A stretch of DNA of 64,000 nucleotides, taken from positions 1 to 64,000 of the forward strand of contig JACQBA010000010.1 in NCBI GenBank assembly GCA_016194745.1. Direction: 5' to 3'. The position numbers were made by a program, and so were the translations under genes. Source of the DNA: Elusimicrobiota bacterium. GTDB taxonomy: Bacteria > Elusimicrobiota > Elusimicrobia > UBA1565 > JACRDR01. The notes under the pieces are model-generated. The model saw only the letters and a program-made list of their open reading frames with translations, did no database searches and had not been told where the DNA came from. Shown here piece after piece: positions 33,483-41,800 of the stretch; position 1 is the stretch's first letter, and every line of letters starts with the position of its first letter.

Positions 33483-34382
33483 GTGGATTCCAATCGTCCT
33501 CCCGTCGGCCCCCCCGCGTCGGAAATCGCCGGTCTCGTGCGCCGCTACCTTTCCCGTTTCGAGACGCTGGGCTGGAACCGCTTCGAGGACTTCGCGTGGG
33601 ACAAGATCGAGGGGGAGCGCCTGAGCGAGCCCCAGCTGGACGCGCTCAGGACCGCGATGCTCGTCGAAGACCATATCCCCGGCTACTCCAAGGCCTACTG
33701 CGATCTGTTCGCTCTCGACCCCTCCTTTTCAGAGAACGAGCTGGCGCTGCGGCGGCAGATGCTCCATTTCGTCGCGCGCTGGGTCTACGACGAGGATCGG
33801 CACGCGCATACGCTCGAGAACTACATGCGCGCGTGCGGCCGTTACGACGCGAGGAGTTTGGACGCAGAGATGCTCAAGACCGTCGCCGTGCCCTACGCGG
33901 CCCCCCATCCCGAAAACGCGATGCAGATGGCGGTCTACACGGTGATCCAAGAAAAGGCGACGCAGGTCTTCTATTCCTGCCTGCGGGACGCCGTGACCGA
34001 GCCGGTGCTCAAAGACGTCCTGAACCGCTTGAGCCAGGACGAGGCGCGGCATTGCGGCTTCTTCGTCGACCTCTTCAAGATCTATCTCGCGGTCCCGGGC
34101 GGAGTCGACTACGCGAAGGTAAAGGAAGCCGTCGTCGCTTTCAAGATGCCCCTGTACGGCACGCTGGACAACTACAAGCGCCGCTCGATCACGATGATGC
34201 GCGCCGCCGAGGGCTACCATTTCCGCGACGCCTTCGGCTTGATCGAGCAGGCGGTCACCCGATACGCGGACGCGGCCCCCGGATCCCGCAGTCATACGGT
34301 GGAAGACCTGCTCGCCACGTTGAGCGCGATCAGCGACCCGACGGCCGCGCGCCGGCGGGCCGCCGTCCCCGCGGCCGTCTGA
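33483..34382 (+). CDS. Acyl-ACP desaturase (ferritin-like diiron, type 2)
   Basis: 299 residues. All six expected diiron ligands can be placed: Glu62 (VEDHIPGY), Glu104 and His107 (DEDRH), Glu157 (QEKAT), Glu187 and His190 (DEARH). This is the soluble fatty-acid desaturase family that introduces a double bond into acyl-ACP using O2. It is an odd neighbour in a sugar-nucleotide island; it may tailor the lipid part of a glycolipid. The GTG start gives a leaderless transcript; no later ATG is plausible because it would cut off Glu62 or the preceding helix. Confidence 0.85.
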   Translation: MDSNRPPVGPPASEIAGLVRRYLSRFETLGWNRFEDFAWDKIEGERLSEPQLDALRTAMLVEDHIPGYSKAYCDLFALDPSFSENELALRRQMLHFVARWVYDEDRHAHTLENYMRACGRYDARSLDAEMLKTVAVPYAAPHPENAMQMAVYTVIQEKATQVFYSCLRDAVTEPVLKDVLNRLSQDEARHCGFFVDLFKIYLAVPGGVDYAKVKEAVVAFKMPLYGTLDNYKRRSITMMRAAEGYHFRDAFGLIEQAVTRYADAAPGSRSHTVEDLLATLSAISDPTAARRRAAVPAAV

Positions 34383-34417
34383 TCCCGGCGCTCGTCTCCG
34401 GCGCGAGGCGCGCAAAC

Positions 34418-34426
34418 TGATAGAAT
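34418..34426 (+). promoter_or_regulatory. Extended -10 promoter of lhgO
   Basis: TGATAGAAT, then eight bases to the ATG at 34435: a leaderless arrangement. Confidence 0.62.
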
Positions 34427-34434
34427 CCCGCGTC

Positions 34435-35625
34435 ATGAACGCCGATTTCCTTGTCGTGGGCGGCGGGATCGTCGGCATATCCATCGCTCGAGAATTCCGC
34501 AGGCGCCACCCGGACTGTTCGGTGGCTCTGATCGAGAAAGAGTCCGAGGTCGGCCGTCACGCGAGCGGGCGCAACAGCGGCGTGCTGCACGCGGGCTTTT
34601 ACTACTCCGCCGACAGCTTGAAGGCGCGCTTCACCCGCCAGGGAAACCTCGCGCTGACGAAGTATTGCGAGGAGAAGCACCTCCCTCTGAACAAATGCGG
34701 CAAGCTCGTGGTCGCCCAAAGCGCCTCCGAGCTGCCCGCCCTTGACGAGCTCTTGCGCCGCGCCGCCGCCAACGGCGTTCCGCTCCAGGACATTACCGAA
34801 GCCGAGGCGCGCAGGATCGAGCCCCGCGTGCGCACGCACCAACGGGCGCTTTTTTCGCCGTCGACCTCCTCCGTCGATCCCGTTCGGGTCGTCCAGGCGA
34901 TGAAGGACGACGCGACGCGCGAGGGCGTCGCCATCCATACCGGCGTCGCGTTCGTCGGCAAGACGAAGTCGGGCGTGCGCACGAGCGCGGGCGACTGGCA
35001 GGCGGGCTTCGTCGTCAACGCGGCGGGCCTCTACGCCGACCGCGTCGCGCGGGACTTCGGGTTCAGCGAGGAGTACCGCGTGCTCCCGTTCAAGGGTCTC
35101 TACCTATATTCCGACGAGCCCGCCGGCGCGCTCAAGACCAACGTGTACCCGGTCCCGGACCTGCGCAATCCGTTCCTCGGCGTCCACTTCACCGTGACCG
35201 CCGACGGGCGCGCGAAGATCGGGCCTACCGCCATCCCGGCCTTCTGGCGGGAGCAGTACCGTCTGCTCGAGAACTTCAAGGTCGGCGAGTTTTTCGAGAT
35301 CGCGGCGCGCGACCTCGGCCTCCTCTTCTTCGCCGGCTTCGACTTCAAGCGCCTCGCGCTCACCGAACTCGCGAAGTACTCCAAGCGGAAGATGGTCTCG
35401 CTCGCCGGGGCGCTCGTGTCGGACGTAAATCTCGCGGACTACCGCCGCTGGGGAAAGGCCGGCATCCGCGCGCAGCTCTACGACATCAAGAAGAGGAAGC
35501 TCGAGATGGATTTCGTGCTGCAGGGCGACAAGCGCTCCATGCACGTGCTCAACGCGGTCTCGCCCGGGTTCACCTGCGCGCTCCCCTTCGCGGCCTACGT
35601 CTGCGAGGAGATCGAGAAAGCTTAG
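34435..35625 (+). CDS. lhgO: L-2-hydroxyglutarate oxidase family FAD enzyme
   Basis: 396 residues, DAO-type FAD oxidoreductase. Dinucleotide motif VVGGGIVGISIA, then ASGRNSGVLHAGFYY, strongly typical of LhgO (SSRNSGVIHAGIYY). FKGLYL and a C-terminal SPGFTCA complete the family pattern. The enzyme oxidises L-2-hydroxyglutarate to 2-oxoglutarate and passes electrons to quinone or O2. Its place between a desaturase and the pseudaminic-acid operon is unexplained; the substrate here could be another 2-hydroxyacid. It overlaps the convergent gene by four bases. Confidence 0.82.
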   Translation: MNADFLVVGGGIVGISIAREFRRRHPDCSVALIEKESEVGRHASGRNSGVLHAGFYYSADSLKARFTRQGNLALTKYCEEKHLPLNKCGKLVVAQSASELPALDELLRRAAANGVPLQDITEAEARRIEPRVRTHQRALFSPSTSSVDPVRVVQAMKDDATREGVAIHTGVAFVGKTKSGVRTSAGDWQAGFVVNAAGLYADRVARDFGFSEEYRVLPFKGLYLYSDEPAGALKTNVYPVPDLRNPFLGVHFTVTADGRAKIGPTAIPAFWREQYRLLENFKVGEFFEIAARDLGLLFFAGFDFKRLALTELAKYSKRKMVSLAGALVSDVNLADYRRWGKAGIRAQLYDIKKRKLEMDFVLQGDKRSMHVLNAVSPGFTCALPFAAYVCEEIEKA

Positions 35626-37400
35626 GACGCCTTCCGCCGCGCGAGCAGCGCGTCCTTCCACGTCGCGAGCCAGTTCGGCCGAATCCTTGAGTAGCGCTCG
35701 ACGAGCTCCTCGCGGGCGGCGCGCACCGGCTTGGACGTCCACCACGGCATCGGATCGGCGGCGAGCTCGCGCGTCTTGCGGGCGGCCGACTCCGGATCGG
35801 GATGGACGATCCCCGCCCGGCGAAGCGCGTAGAAGCACGGGACCGCTTCGGAGCGCGCCTCCCAATGCGCCTCGTTCCAAAAATGGACGCTCGGCACGTC
35901 CAGCGCCATCAGCTCGAAGAACGGCGTCCCCGGATAGTCGGTGACGACGAGCCTCGCGCTCTCCACGCGCTTGGCTAGCGGCAGCCCCGTGCGGTCGAAG
36001 CGCAGGCCCGGGAACAAGTTGTCGAGCCGCGCCCGCCGTCCCCAGCCGTAGTCGTGCGGATACATGCGGACGGTCAAGTCCTTGGTCGTCTCGCCCAGGT
36101 GCCCGATGAAGCGCTCCATCCAGGAGAAATACTCCTGCCACTGCCAACCCATCGGGTGCGGGAAAAGATGATGCGCGTTCCTAACGTTCTCGACCGTGAG
36201 GAGCAGTATCTCCGCTCCCGTCCCGCGGCCCTTGCGCGCCCGTTTGGCGGCCTGGTCCGACAGCCGCGGGATCGGCAGATCGGCGAGTTTCGAGTCCGCG
36301 CTCGTCGAGGACCAGCCCCACGTGAAGTAGCGATCGCAGATCGTCCGCTCAAAGGATTCGGCGAGCGAGTACTTCGCGGTCCCGTATTGGCCGCCGTGCT
36401 GCAGGCCCCAGACTTTGGCGCCGCGTTCCGCCCACTCCGCCGCGGCCAGCTTGAAATAATCGTTGTAGTAGAAGCCCGTGCTCGCGAAAACGGCGCGGGG
36501 CACGGGGCCCCGCGTCGCGGGACCGCGGTGGCGCGCCTTGGCGAAGCCCTCGAGCGCCACGGCCGGCAGCGCGCGCGGCAAGGTCGCGATGACGAGGCGC
36601 CTGAACTCGTCCTTGCCTTGAAGGCGGGCGAGCCCCAGCCGGCGCTCGTCCATGACGGCCGACGCCTTGAGCGGATCGCCCAGCTTTCCGACCAGAGGCA
36701 AGGAGCGCCCGCGCGATTTGGCTACCCAGCGCCACAGGGACGATTGGCCGGCCGGATAGAGTTCGTCCGTCACGATCTCCGCCTTCACGCGCATCGCGCG
36801 GCGCGAGACGGACGCCAGGACGTCTCCGGCGAACCCCGCCGCGCGCCGGACCGCTCCCTCTCCACCCGCGCGCGGCGGGTCGTCGGGAACGTAGGCCGCG
36901 CGCCGCTCCGGGAAGCGCTTCCCCAGGAAGCGGAAGATCTCCGAGTAGAGCTGCAGGTTGTAATGGTCCGTGTGATAGAACGGAAGGAACTCCCCGGTCG
37001 TGCGCGCGACGTGGAAGTCGTCGTAATGGAGGGCGACGGAAACCGCGTCCGGGTGCTGACCAAACGCCTCGGAGACCTGCGTGTACCGGTCGAAAAGCTG
37101 GTGGCAGTAGTACAAGAGCCAGGCGCCAAGGAGGATGCGCCAATACCGCGGACTCAGGTTCGTGCCGTGCTGCGCGTTCAGATAGCCCGCCAGCTGCTCG
37201 AAGAGGTCCGCCTGGATGTCGTGGCAGTAGAGCGCGCCCTTCTCCAGCCGCTCGCGATCGTCCCATACGTTCGGCAGCATCCGGTGGCGGACGCCTTTGA
37301 GCCACGCCGGGTCGTCGAAGCGGACGCACCAGGGGCCGAGGATGAGGATCTCGTCCTCGAGGCTCCAGAAATCCTTGCGCGACGTGGTGGCGAGGAACAT
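35622..37400 (-). CDS. LIC12162-family transferase
   Basis: 592 residues. N-terminal LATTSRKDFW, ILGPWCVRFDD and PNVWDDRERL, then RYWRILLGAWLLYYCHQLFDRY, and C-terminal VTDYPGTPFFELMALDVP, match the LIC12162 family first seen in the Leptospira O-antigen region. The C-terminal half looks like a GT-B donor domain (QHGGQYG). It is last in the pseudaminic-acid operon, nine bases after the cytidylyltransferase gene, so a nonulosonate transferase is an attractive role (inference). Confidence 0.8.
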   Translation of the reverse strand: MFLATTSRKDFWSLEDEILILGPWCVRFDDPAWLKGVRHRMLPNVWDDRERLEKGALYCHDIQADLFEQLAGYLNAQHGTNLSPRYWRILLGAWLLYYCHQLFDRYTQVSEAFGQHPDAVSVALHYDDFHVARTTGEFLPFYHTDHYNLQLYSEIFRFLGKRFPERRAAYVPDDPPRAGGEGAVRRAAGFAGDVLASVSRRAMRVKAEIVTDELYPAGQSSLWRWVAKSRGRSLPLVGKLGDPLKASAVMDERRLGLARLQGKDEFRRLVIATLPRALPAVALEGFAKARHRGPATRGPVPRAVFASTGFYYNDYFKLAAAEWAERGAKVWGLQHGGQYGTAKYSLAESFERTICDRYFTWGWSSTSADSKLADLPIPRLSDQAAKRARKGRGTGAEILLLTVENVRNAHHLFPHPMGWQWQEYFSWMERFIGHLGETTKDLTVRMYPHDYGWGRRARLDNLFPGLRFDRTGLPLAKRVESARLVVTDYPGTPFFELMALDVPSVHFWNEAHWEARSEAVPCFYALRRAGIVHPDPESAARKTRELAADPMPWWTSKPVRAAREELVERYSRIRPNWLATWKDALLARRKAS

Positions 37401-37409
37401 GGGCGAGGG

Positions 37410-38144
37410 CTAGACGTCCTTCTGCCGGACCTCGGCGTTGATCGCGACGAGCTCGGGCGTCTTGCGGACATAGGCCAGGATGTCGCGATACGGAAGGAAT
37501 TTGCGCCCCAGATCGAGCGCGGCGTACAGGCGGCGCGCCAGCTCCAGGTCCTCGGGCGTATCGACGGTCCAGCGCAGGTCGGAGTTGTCCTCGATGTCGA
37601 CCACGATGCGCGTCTTGAACAGCTCGGGATGTTCCTTGAGAAGGTAGTAGGTCACGTGCTCTCGCGCCGGAGGCGACTTCGCCTCGCGGTCCATCCGCTC
37701 GAGCGCCTGGCGCGTCATGGCCTCGGCGTCGAGTCCCCGCGGAAACGTCCGCTCGATCACGTTGGAGGCGTAATCGCAGGCACCCTTGGAATCCTCGAGC
37801 TCCCGCACGACGCGGTCGGTCTGCTCCGGGTCGATGAGCGGGCAATCGGAGGTGACGCGGACGATCAGATCCGCCTGCGCCTGCCGCGCCGCGCCGGCGT
37901 AGCGCGACAGCACGTCGTTCTCGCTGCCCCGAAAGCAGGACACCCCTTCGGCCGCGGCGAGCGCGCGGATGGCCTCGTCGGCCGCGTTCTCGGTCGCCGC
38001 GACCACGATCTCGTCCACCGACTTGCAGCGCTTGAGCCGGCGCAGCTGCTGGGTAAGCATCGGAGCGCCCGCCAAGTCCATCAACACCTTCCCCGGGAGG
38101 CGGGTCGACGTCATGCGCGCCTGGACGATGAGCACCCGCTTCAT
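37410..38144 (-). CDS. SpsF/PseF-type cytidylyltransferase
   Basis: 244 residues. VQARMTSTRLPGKVL is the nucleotide-binding signature of the CMP-sugar cytidylyltransferase branch called SpsF; SDCPLIDP and a C-terminal VDTPEDLE follow. In this operon it should activate the nonulosonic acid as CMP-pseudaminate or a related CMP-sugar. ATGA overlap with the acetyltransferase gene. Confidence 0.83.
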   Translation of the reverse strand: MKRVLIVQARMTSTRLPGKVLMDLAGAPMLTQQLRRLKRCKSVDEIVVAATENAADEAIRALAAAEGVSCFRGSENDVLSRYAGAARQAQADLIVRVTSDCPLIDPEQTDRVVRELEDSKGACDYASNVIERTFPRGLDAEAMTRQALERMDREAKSPPAREHVTYYLLKEHPELFKTRIVVDIEDNSDLRWTVDTPEDLELARRLYAALDLGRKFLPYRDILAYVRKTPELVAINAEVRQKDV

Positions 38145-38614
38145 CGGATCGTCTTCTCGAAGCGGTAAACGGACTCGCCGCCGCAGCGGACGAAGCGCGC
38201 GAACCGGAACCCCGCCTTGACGAACGCGACGACGGAGGCGACGTTGTCCGGCTTGACGCGCGCGACGATCGTCGACAGGCGCGCGCCGTTCATGCGATGA
38301 GGCAGGTGAGAAAGCATCCACGTGCCGACGCCCTTGCCCCTCGCGGCCGGCGAGACGGTGATGCTGATCTCGGCCGCGCGGCCTCTCCGCTCGAGACGGA
38401 TTTGCCCGAGCGCCTTGCCGCCGCCGCGGGCGACCAGAAGCAGGCACTTCTGATCGGCAAGCCGCCCGCGGAACCACTTCATATGGTGCGCAAGGCCGAT
38501 CTTCCCCGTATTATGTGAGTTGCGCCGAGTCTCCGGATCGTTCCGCCAGCGCCAGATCTCGGGGCCGTCCGATTCGACGGCGGCCGTCCATCGGAAAGGG
38601 CTAATCGATGACAT
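38141..38614 (-). CDS. GNAT acetyltransferase (PseH-like)
   Basis: 157 residues. WRNDPETRRNS at the N-terminus and acetyl-CoA loop ARGKGVGTWML in the middle: the RimJ/RimL type used as PseH, which N-acetylates UDP-4-amino-4,6-dideoxy-AltNAc. It lies inside the pse operon between the synthase (14-base overlap) and the cytidylyltransferase, which supports the PseH role. The C-terminal VKAGFRFARF is normal for the family. Confidence 0.8.
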   Translation of the reverse strand: MSSISPFRWTAAVESDGPEIWRWRNDPETRRNSHNTGKIGLAHHMKWFRGRLADQKCLLLVARGGGKALGQIRLERRGRAAEISITVSPAARGKGVGTWMLSHLPHRMNGARLSTIVARVKPDNVASVVAFVKAGFRFARFVRCGGESVYRFEKTIR

Positions 38615-39650
38615 CCTGCATCCTCAGCAGCCGGTGCGGATCGAGGGCGCGCTTCGCCCGCCTCGAGAGAAGCCACGAAAAATGCTCCGGCCGCAGATCG
38701 GTCTCGGGTTTTCCGCCGCGCCGGAGCACGGCGACGTTCTCGCGCGAGAACTTCGCGCCCTGCGGGATGGGCGAGATGGAGAAGACGCCGCGGCGGTACT
38801 CCCGGAGGTCTGCCTCGACCGGGTGAGGCGCCTTTCGCCCGTCACCCAGCATAGCCTCCGCAGAGCGCACCGCGCGCACGAGCCGCTTGAGCTCCTCAGG
38901 CTCGATCGCGTAGGAATGGTCCGGTCCTTTGAGCCGCCGTGAAAGGGTGAAGTGTTTCTCCAAGAGGTTCGAGCCGAGCGCCGTCGCCGAGACCGGCGCC
39001 GTGTTCGAGTCGAGGCTGTGGTCAGAAAGCCCGACCGGGACGCCGTAGCGCCGCTTCATCGCCGGGATCGTGAGCAGGTTCATCGCGTCGTCCGGAGCCG
39101 GATAGCGCGCGGTGCACTGCATGAGGCATAGCGGCGCGCCCTTGAGCCGGCGCACGACGCGGTCGATCTCGCCCAAGTCCGCACCGCCTGTCGAGAGGAT
39201 GATCGGCTTGCGGCGGCGCGCGATGTGCTCCAGGAGCGGTATGTGCGTCATCTCGTAGGAGGCGATCTTGTAGGCCGGCATGAACCGGTCGAGCTTGTCG
39301 GCGCACTCCTCGTCGAAGGGAGTCGCGAGGAACAGGATGCCGCGCTTTCGGCAGTGCGCGTGGAGCTTCGGGATCCACTCGAAGGGCATCTCCATGTCCT
39401 CGATGACGCGGTAGATCGTCTTCTTGACGCCGAGGCGGCGAAGGTAGGCGGGACGGACCTCGGTGTTCGGATACAAGGTCCGCGCGCGGAAGACTTGGAA
39501 TTTCACCGCGTCCGCGCCCGCGTCCGCCGCGACGTCGATGAGCTTGAGCGCGCGCGGCAGCTTGCCGTCGTGATTGGAGCCGGCCTCCGCGATGATGAAG
39601 CAGGGATTGCCGTCCCCGACGCGGCGCGGGCCGATGCGAAGGCTCTTCAT
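38601..39650 (-). CDS. pseI: Pseudaminic-acid/NeuB-type synthase
   Basis: 349 residues. FIIAEAGSNHDGKLPRAL and VKFQVFRA open the NeuB TIM barrel; KIASYEMTHIPLL and VGLSDHSLD follow, and GSNLLEKHFTLSR is typical. The last 70 residues form the SAF (antifreeze-like) domain with REYRRGVFSI. It condenses phosphoenolpyruvate with a 6-deoxy-diacetamido sugar. Context (PseB, PseG, PseH-like) favours PseI over NeuB or LegI. Confidence 0.85.
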   Translation of the reverse strand: MKSLRIGPRRVGDGNPCFIIAEAGSNHDGKLPRALKLIDVAADAGADAVKFQVFRARTLYPNTEVRPAYLRRLGVKKTIYRVIEDMEMPFEWIPKLHAHCRKRGILFLATPFDEECADKLDRFMPAYKIASYEMTHIPLLEHIARRRKPIILSTGGADLGEIDRVVRRLKGAPLCLMQCTARYPAPDDAMNLLTIPAMKRRYGVPVGLSDHSLDSNTAPVSATALGSNLLEKHFTLSRRLKGPDHSYAIEPEELKRLVRAVRSAEAMLGDGRKAPHPVEADLREYRRGVFSISPIPQGAKFSRENVAVLRRGGKPETDLRPEHFSWLLSRRAKRALDPHRLLRMQDVID

Positions 39651-40615
39651 CGCTCGGATCCCTTCGCGTCCGCAAAGAGCTGGGCCGCTACGCGAAACGC
39701 CCCCCGCCCGTCGACGAGGCCGCGTCCGTTCATGGAAATTTTTCTCCGCAGATCCGCGCTCGAGCCGAGCGTTCGCAGCCCGCGGCGAAGCCGGGCGGCG
39801 AAGCCCGCGCCGCGCGGAGCGCCCGCGACGAGCGCCGCGCCCGTCTCCAAAGCCCCGGCCAGATTCCCCCGCTGGTTGGCGCCAAGCTCGAGGAGGATCG
39901 AGGGAACTCCGGCGAAGATCGCCTCATACATCGTCTGCCCGCCGGCGCACACGCAGATGTCGGCGTCCTCGAGCAGCGGCCGCAGCGTCGGCAGCGCCCG
40001 ATGCGTCCGGACGTTGCCCGGGGCGCCGATACCCGCGCGCTTCGTCCATGGTCCCGCCACGACGTCGACAAGCGCGTCCGGCAGAGACTCCTGGACGGCG
40101 CGCACGACGGTCGACATCAACGCCAAAGGCGCCGAGCCGCCCAGCGTCACCAAGACGCGCCGCGCGCGCGGGCCGAAGACGCGCGCGCGCGCGGGCTTCC
40201 AGTAGTCGCGGCGCATCAGCAGGAACTTCGGGCCGAGGAGAAATCCGGTGCCGCCCTTCGCGCGGAACCTCATCGAATGCGCGTTCAAGTGCGGGTTCAA
40301 GATCCAATCGCAGGCTCCCGCGAAGTCGCCCGTGTCGTCGACGGCCAGGAGTATCTTGGAGGACTCGCGCAGCCGCCGCAAGTCGCGGGAGGTAAAGCGA
40401 TAGGAGTCGGCGACGAGGATGTCCCAGCGCCCGCGCGAGGACGCGATCCTACCGCCGCTTTCCTCGAGCCAGCCCTGCGCGTCGCGGGGGACGTTGGCGA
40501 AGACGGGGCGCTCGCCCGACTCTTCAAGGGCTTGCGCCAGGGCGAGACAGCGCCCCAGATGCCCCAGACCGACACCGGCGCCTCCGTCAGCCTCGATGCC
40601 GATGCGGAGGCTCAT
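39647..40615 (-). CDS. pseG: PseG, UDP-sugar hydrolase
   Basis: 322 residues, MurG-like GT-B fold. N-terminal GLGHLGRCLALAQAL contains the catalytic His of PseG; CAGGQTMYEA and ELGANQRGNL form the UDP-binding side. It hydrolyses UDP-2,4-diacetamido-trideoxy-altrose to free sugar for PseI. ATGA overlaps with pseB and pseI. The start at 40615 gives the canonical MSLRIGIEADGG start. Confidence 0.86.
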   Translation of the reverse strand: MSLRIGIEADGGAGVGLGHLGRCLALAQALEESGERPVFANVPRDAQGWLEESGGRIASSRGRWDILVADSYRFTSRDLRRLRESSKILLAVDDTGDFAGACDWILNPHLNAHSMRFRAKGGTGFLLGPKFLLMRRDYWKPARARVFGPRARRVLVTLGGSAPLALMSTVVRAVQESLPDALVDVVAGPWTKRAGIGAPGNVRTHRALPTLRPLLEDADICVCAGGQTMYEAIFAGVPSILLELGANQRGNLAGALETGAALVAGAPRGAGFAARLRRGLRTLGSSADLRRKISMNGRGLVDGRGAFRVAAQLFADAKGSER

Positions 40616-41679
40616 GCGGCGATCGGGCTCTCGCCTCCCTGAGGCTCGCCGATCATGGAGCGGAGCTCGGCGGGCGTCAGCCACCAGTCGTTGGTGTCGC
40701 TGGCGTATCGGAAATCGGCGGGAACCGGCGTCCCCTCGGGCTTCGCCTGCTTCCCCCACCACGGGAAATTCGGCTGGATAAGGAAAAGCCCGCCCATGTC
40801 GATGGCGCGCACGGACTCATCCTCGGTCAGCAGAACCTCGTGCAGCTTTTCGCCGGGGCGGATGCCGACCACCTTGATCTTGCATTCGGGCGCGATGGCC
40901 TTCGTGAGGTCCGTCATGCGCATGCTCGGGATCTTCGGCACGAACGTCTCGCCGCCCTGCATGAGCTCGAGCGCCTGCAGCACCAGCCAGATGCCTTGGT
41001 CGAGCGTCAGCCAGAAGCGGGTCATGCGCTCGTCGGTGATCGGGAGCACGCCGTCCTTGCGGCACTTGAGGAAGAGCGGGATCACGCTGCCGCGGCTCCC
41101 GATGACGTTGCCGTAGCGCGCGACGGAGAAGCGCGTGTCCATCGCCGCGGCGTAGGAGTTGCCCGCGATGAAGAGCTTCTCCGCGCAAAGCTTGGTCGCG
41201 CCGTAGAGGTTGATCGGGTTGACCGCCTTGTCCGTCGAGAGCGCGACGACCTTCTTCACGTTCTGGTCGATCGCCGCGTTGATGATGTTCTCGGCGCCGA
41301 CGATGTTGGTGAGCACGGCCTCGAAGGGGTTGTACTCGAGCGTCGGGACCTGCTTGAGCGCGGCCGCGTGGACCACGTAATCGACGCCGTGGAACGCGCG
41401 CTGCAGGCGCTGCAGGTCGCGCACGTCGCCGATGAAAAAGCGAAGGCGCTGGTCCTTGACCCTAGCCGCCATCTCGGACTGCTTGAGCTCGTCGCGGCTA
41501 AAGACGATGAGCTTCTTGACCTTGGATTGGGAGAGCAGGACGTCCACGAACCGCTTACCGAAGGACCCCGTGCCGCCCGTGACCAGGACCGACTTCCCAT
41601 TAAGGAAGGACACGTGGTCCGGAGTGATCGTGAGGGGGATGCGCTTGCTTCCGTTGGTCGACGCCTTGCTGTTTTTCAT
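40612..41679 (-). CDS. pseB: PseB, UDP-GlcNAc 4,6-dehydratase (inverting)
   Basis: 355 residues. TGGTGSFGKRFV, AAALKQVPTLEYNPFEAV, STDKAVNPINLYGATK with the catalytic Asp, Lys and Tyr, and RYGNVIGSRGSVIP: the PseB/FlaA1 signature. The first 25 residues before the Rossmann fold are an extra tail. First gene of the pse operon, behind a promoter with a clear -35 and a palindromic operator. PseC, normally the next gene, is missing. Confidence 0.9.
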   Translation of the reverse strand: MKNSKASTNGSKRIPLTITPDHVSFLNGKSVLVTGGTGSFGKRFVDVLLSQSKVKKLIVFSRDELKQSEMAARVKDQRLRFFIGDVRDLQRLQRAFHGVDYVVHAAALKQVPTLEYNPFEAVLTNIVGAENIINAAIDQNVKKVVALSTDKAVNPINLYGATKLCAEKLFIAGNSYAAAMDTRFSVARYGNVIGSRGSVIPLFLKCRKDGVLPITDERMTRFWLTLDQGIWLVLQALELMQGGETFVPKIPSMRMTDLTKAIAPECKIKVVGIRPGEKLHEVLLTEDESVRAIDMGGLFLIQPNFPWWGKQAKPEGTPVPADFRYASDTNDWWLTPAELRSMIGEPQGGESPIAA

Positions 41680-41718
41680 GAAATCGGAACCGTTTTCCCG
41701 ACGAGCGCGCGGGACGCG

Positions 41719-41735
41719 CGTTCAATCTTTGAACA
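41719..41735. promoter_or_regulatory. Palindromic operator candidate, copy 3
   Basis: CGTTCAATCTTTGAACA: GTTCAA and TTGAAC arms with a three-base centre (41720-41734). It starts at the last base of the pseB -10 box, exactly as copy 2 does at 12870. Three of 17 positions differ from copy 1. Confidence 0.5.
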
Positions 41736-41763
41736 TTTTATTGCTTTCGGCGGGCCGAGTCAA
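41735..41763 (-). promoter_or_regulatory. Sigma-70-like promoter of the pse operon
   Basis: On the minus strand: TTGACT (41763-41758), 17 bases, TAAAAT (41740-41735). The leader to the pseB ATG is about 48 bases, the longest in the window, and it contains operator copy 3. Confidence 0.75.
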
Positions 41764-41779
41764 CGACCCTTCAAATATC

Positions 41780-41788
41780 TGTTATAAT
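41780..41788 (+). promoter_or_regulatory. Extended -10 promoter of the 41801-49756 operon
   Basis: TGTTATAAT, 12 bases before the ATG at 41801; leader about six bases. It is divergent from the pseB promoter, their -10 boxes being about 42 bases apart. Confidence 0.75.
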
Positions 41789-41800
41789 ATAGCGTTATTC

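Noticed and set aside
41432..41800. Longer N-terminus for the radical SAM protein at 41801
   Set aside because: The extra 123 codons are antisense to pseB and contain both divergent promoters; the cobalamin domain begins exactly at the ATG at 41801.
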